Positions 14,693-15,328 of a stretch of DNA of 15,328 nt are shown here, piece by piece; within the stretch, counting starts at the first letter, position 1; the number at the start of each line of letters is the position of its first letter. The DNA is taken from positions 1-15,328 of the forward strand of contig JASHRY010000394.1 in assembly GCA_030037105.1 (NCBI GenBank). The letters run 5' to 3'. The DNA is from Xanthobacteraceae bacterium. Its GTDB lineage: Bacteria; Pseudomonadota; Alphaproteobacteria; Rhizobiales; Xanthobacteraceae. Below the pieces are notes generated by a model that saw only the letters and a program-made list of their open reading frames with translations, did not search any database and was not told the origin of the DNA. A program made the position numbers and the translations under genes.

Positions 14693-14724
14693 GTCCCGCG
14701 GTGCGTTCATTCGGCCCCGCGGAC
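14693..14724. terminator. Candidate hairpin between convergent crotonase and cobB genes
   Basis: GTCCCGCGG (14693-14701) pairs with CCGCGGAC (14717-14724) with one bulged base and a 15-nt loop. It lies in the 101-bp gap between convergent stops. There is no T-run. Position supports a shared terminator; the structure is modest. Confidence 0.3.
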
Positions 14725-14761
14725 GGCGCCGCTGCCTGCACGTCGTGACGATCGCTTCGCC

Positions 14762-15328
14762 TCACGTCTCCGCCGCCGCGATGGCGTGAAAGAACGCACC
14801 GGTGACATGGCCGCGGCGACCGCCCGCTTTCTCTGGGCGGCCTTCGCTGCCGGCAAGCTCGGCAAACGGCTCATCGAGCCCGGCGGAGGTGAGCGAGGCA
14901 TAATGGAATTCGTGACCGCGCACCCGCGTTCCCTCGCGGCCGAGAACGCTGTCGCAGAGAAGCCGCGCGGTGCGATAACCGAGATGCAGCTTGCGCGCGG
15001 CGAAGCTCGTCGCATGGCCGAGCAATCCGACCATGGCGTGGCGTTGTCCGGCGGCGTCTTCGAGGCTTTCGCCCAGGACCATGTAGCCGCCGCACTCGCC
15101 ATGGACCGGGCGCGTCTGCGCGAAACGCCGCAATCCGGCCGAGAAGCGGTGGGCGGCGGCGAGCGTTGCGGCGTGCAGCTCCGGATAGCCGCCGGGTAGC
15201 CAGCAGCTATCGGCGCTCGCGGGCGGCGGCTCGTCGGCGAGCGGCGAAAACGGCATGATCTCGGCACCGGCCCGCCGCCATGCCGCGATGAGGTGCGGAT
15301 AGACGAAGCTGAAAGCGCGATCGCGCGC
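14762..15328 (-). CDS. cobB: Cobyrinate a,c-diamide synthase, C-terminal part (5' end outside window)
   Basis: The frame is open from the window edge to a TGA at 14762, giving the last 188 residues. This enzyme amidates the a and c side chains of (hydrogeno)cobyrinate using glutamine and ATP in cobalamin synthesis. The visible part is the type I glutamine amidotransferase domain. It begins ARDRAFSFVYPHLIAAWRRA, then EIMPFSPLADEPPP, WLPGGYPELHA (43-53) and the nucleophile loop VHGECGGYMVLG with C79. RVRGHEFHYA follows, with a histidine near the end in GAFFHAIA. The N-terminal ATP-binding dethiobiotin-synthetase-like domain lies beyond the window. No other cobalamin gene is seen here; the rest of the operon would be upstream, to the right. 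Confidence 0.95.
   Translation of the reverse strand, partial: ARDRAFSFVYPHLIAAWRRAGAEIMPFSPLADEPPPASADSCWLPGGYPELHAATLAAAHRFSAGLRRFAQTRPVHGECGGYMVLGESLEDAAGQRHAMVGLLGHATSFAARKLHLGYRTARLLCDSVLGREGTRVRGHEFHYASLTSAGLDEPFAELAGSEGRPEKAGGRRGHVTGAFFHAIAAAET

Noticed and set aside
14661..14761. Possible cobalamin riboswitch near cobB
   Set aside because: This gap is at the 3' end of cobB, not its leader, and no B12-box-like sequence was seen.

Overview
The window is GC-rich (roughly 60-65% by eye) and densely coded on both strands. It looks like the chromosome of an alphaproteobacterium, most likely Hyphomicrobiales (Bradyrhizobium/Xanthobacteraceae-like). The reasons are codon use, gene families typical of that group, and two kinds of dispersed palindromic repeat I recognise from rhizobial genomes. 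No tRNA, rRNA, CRISPR array, transposase or phage gene was seen.

Layout. Positions 1-1400 (minus) hold the N-terminal 466 residues of a TPR-plus-SAM methyltransferase, cut by the window edge. It is divergent from a solitary bioB (1557-2549). Next is a divergently arranged efflux-type ABC pair, ATPase minus (2614-3357) and permease plus (3469-4284), with an operator-like repeat cluster between them. A minus-strand block follows: pirin (4328-5230), a KirBac-type potassium channel (5335-6225, TTG start) and a LigJ-like amidohydrolase/hydratase (6238-7272). The last is divergent from an HpcH/HpaI-type aldolase (7383-8246) that has a good sigma70-type promoter. A perfect 9-bp hairpin separates the aldolase from the convergent urease accessory genes ureG, ureF and ureE (minus, 8277-10190). 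No urease structural gene is present. Upstream of ureE is an SGNH-hydrolase-like gene (10347-11243).

From 11244 to 11760 is a low-content stretch with an apparently internally deleted flavin-monooxygenase remnant and an orphan terminator-like hairpin. Then come a translationally coupled 3-oxoacid/3-oxoadipate CoA-transferase pair (11761-13139), a secreted GlcG/HbpS-family protein (13217-13720, minus), an enoyl-CoA hydratase-like crotonase (13881-14660) and the C-terminal glutaminase domain of cobyrinate a,c-diamide synthase (14762 to the window end, minus).

How the genes fit together. Several genes suggest degradation of aromatic or dicarboxylic compounds: the LigJ-like hydratase, HpaI-type aldolase, PcaI/PcaJ-like CoA-transferase, crotonase, and an ABC pair of the kind found beside PQQ alcohol dehydrogenases. 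They are in separate small transcription units, so a single pathway is not proven. I found no clearly novel multi-gene system. The most unusual points are a palindromic repeat translated in frame within UreF, a potassium channel coupled to a LigJ-like hydratase, the hydratase/aldolase divergon, and the truncated flavin-monooxygenase remnant.
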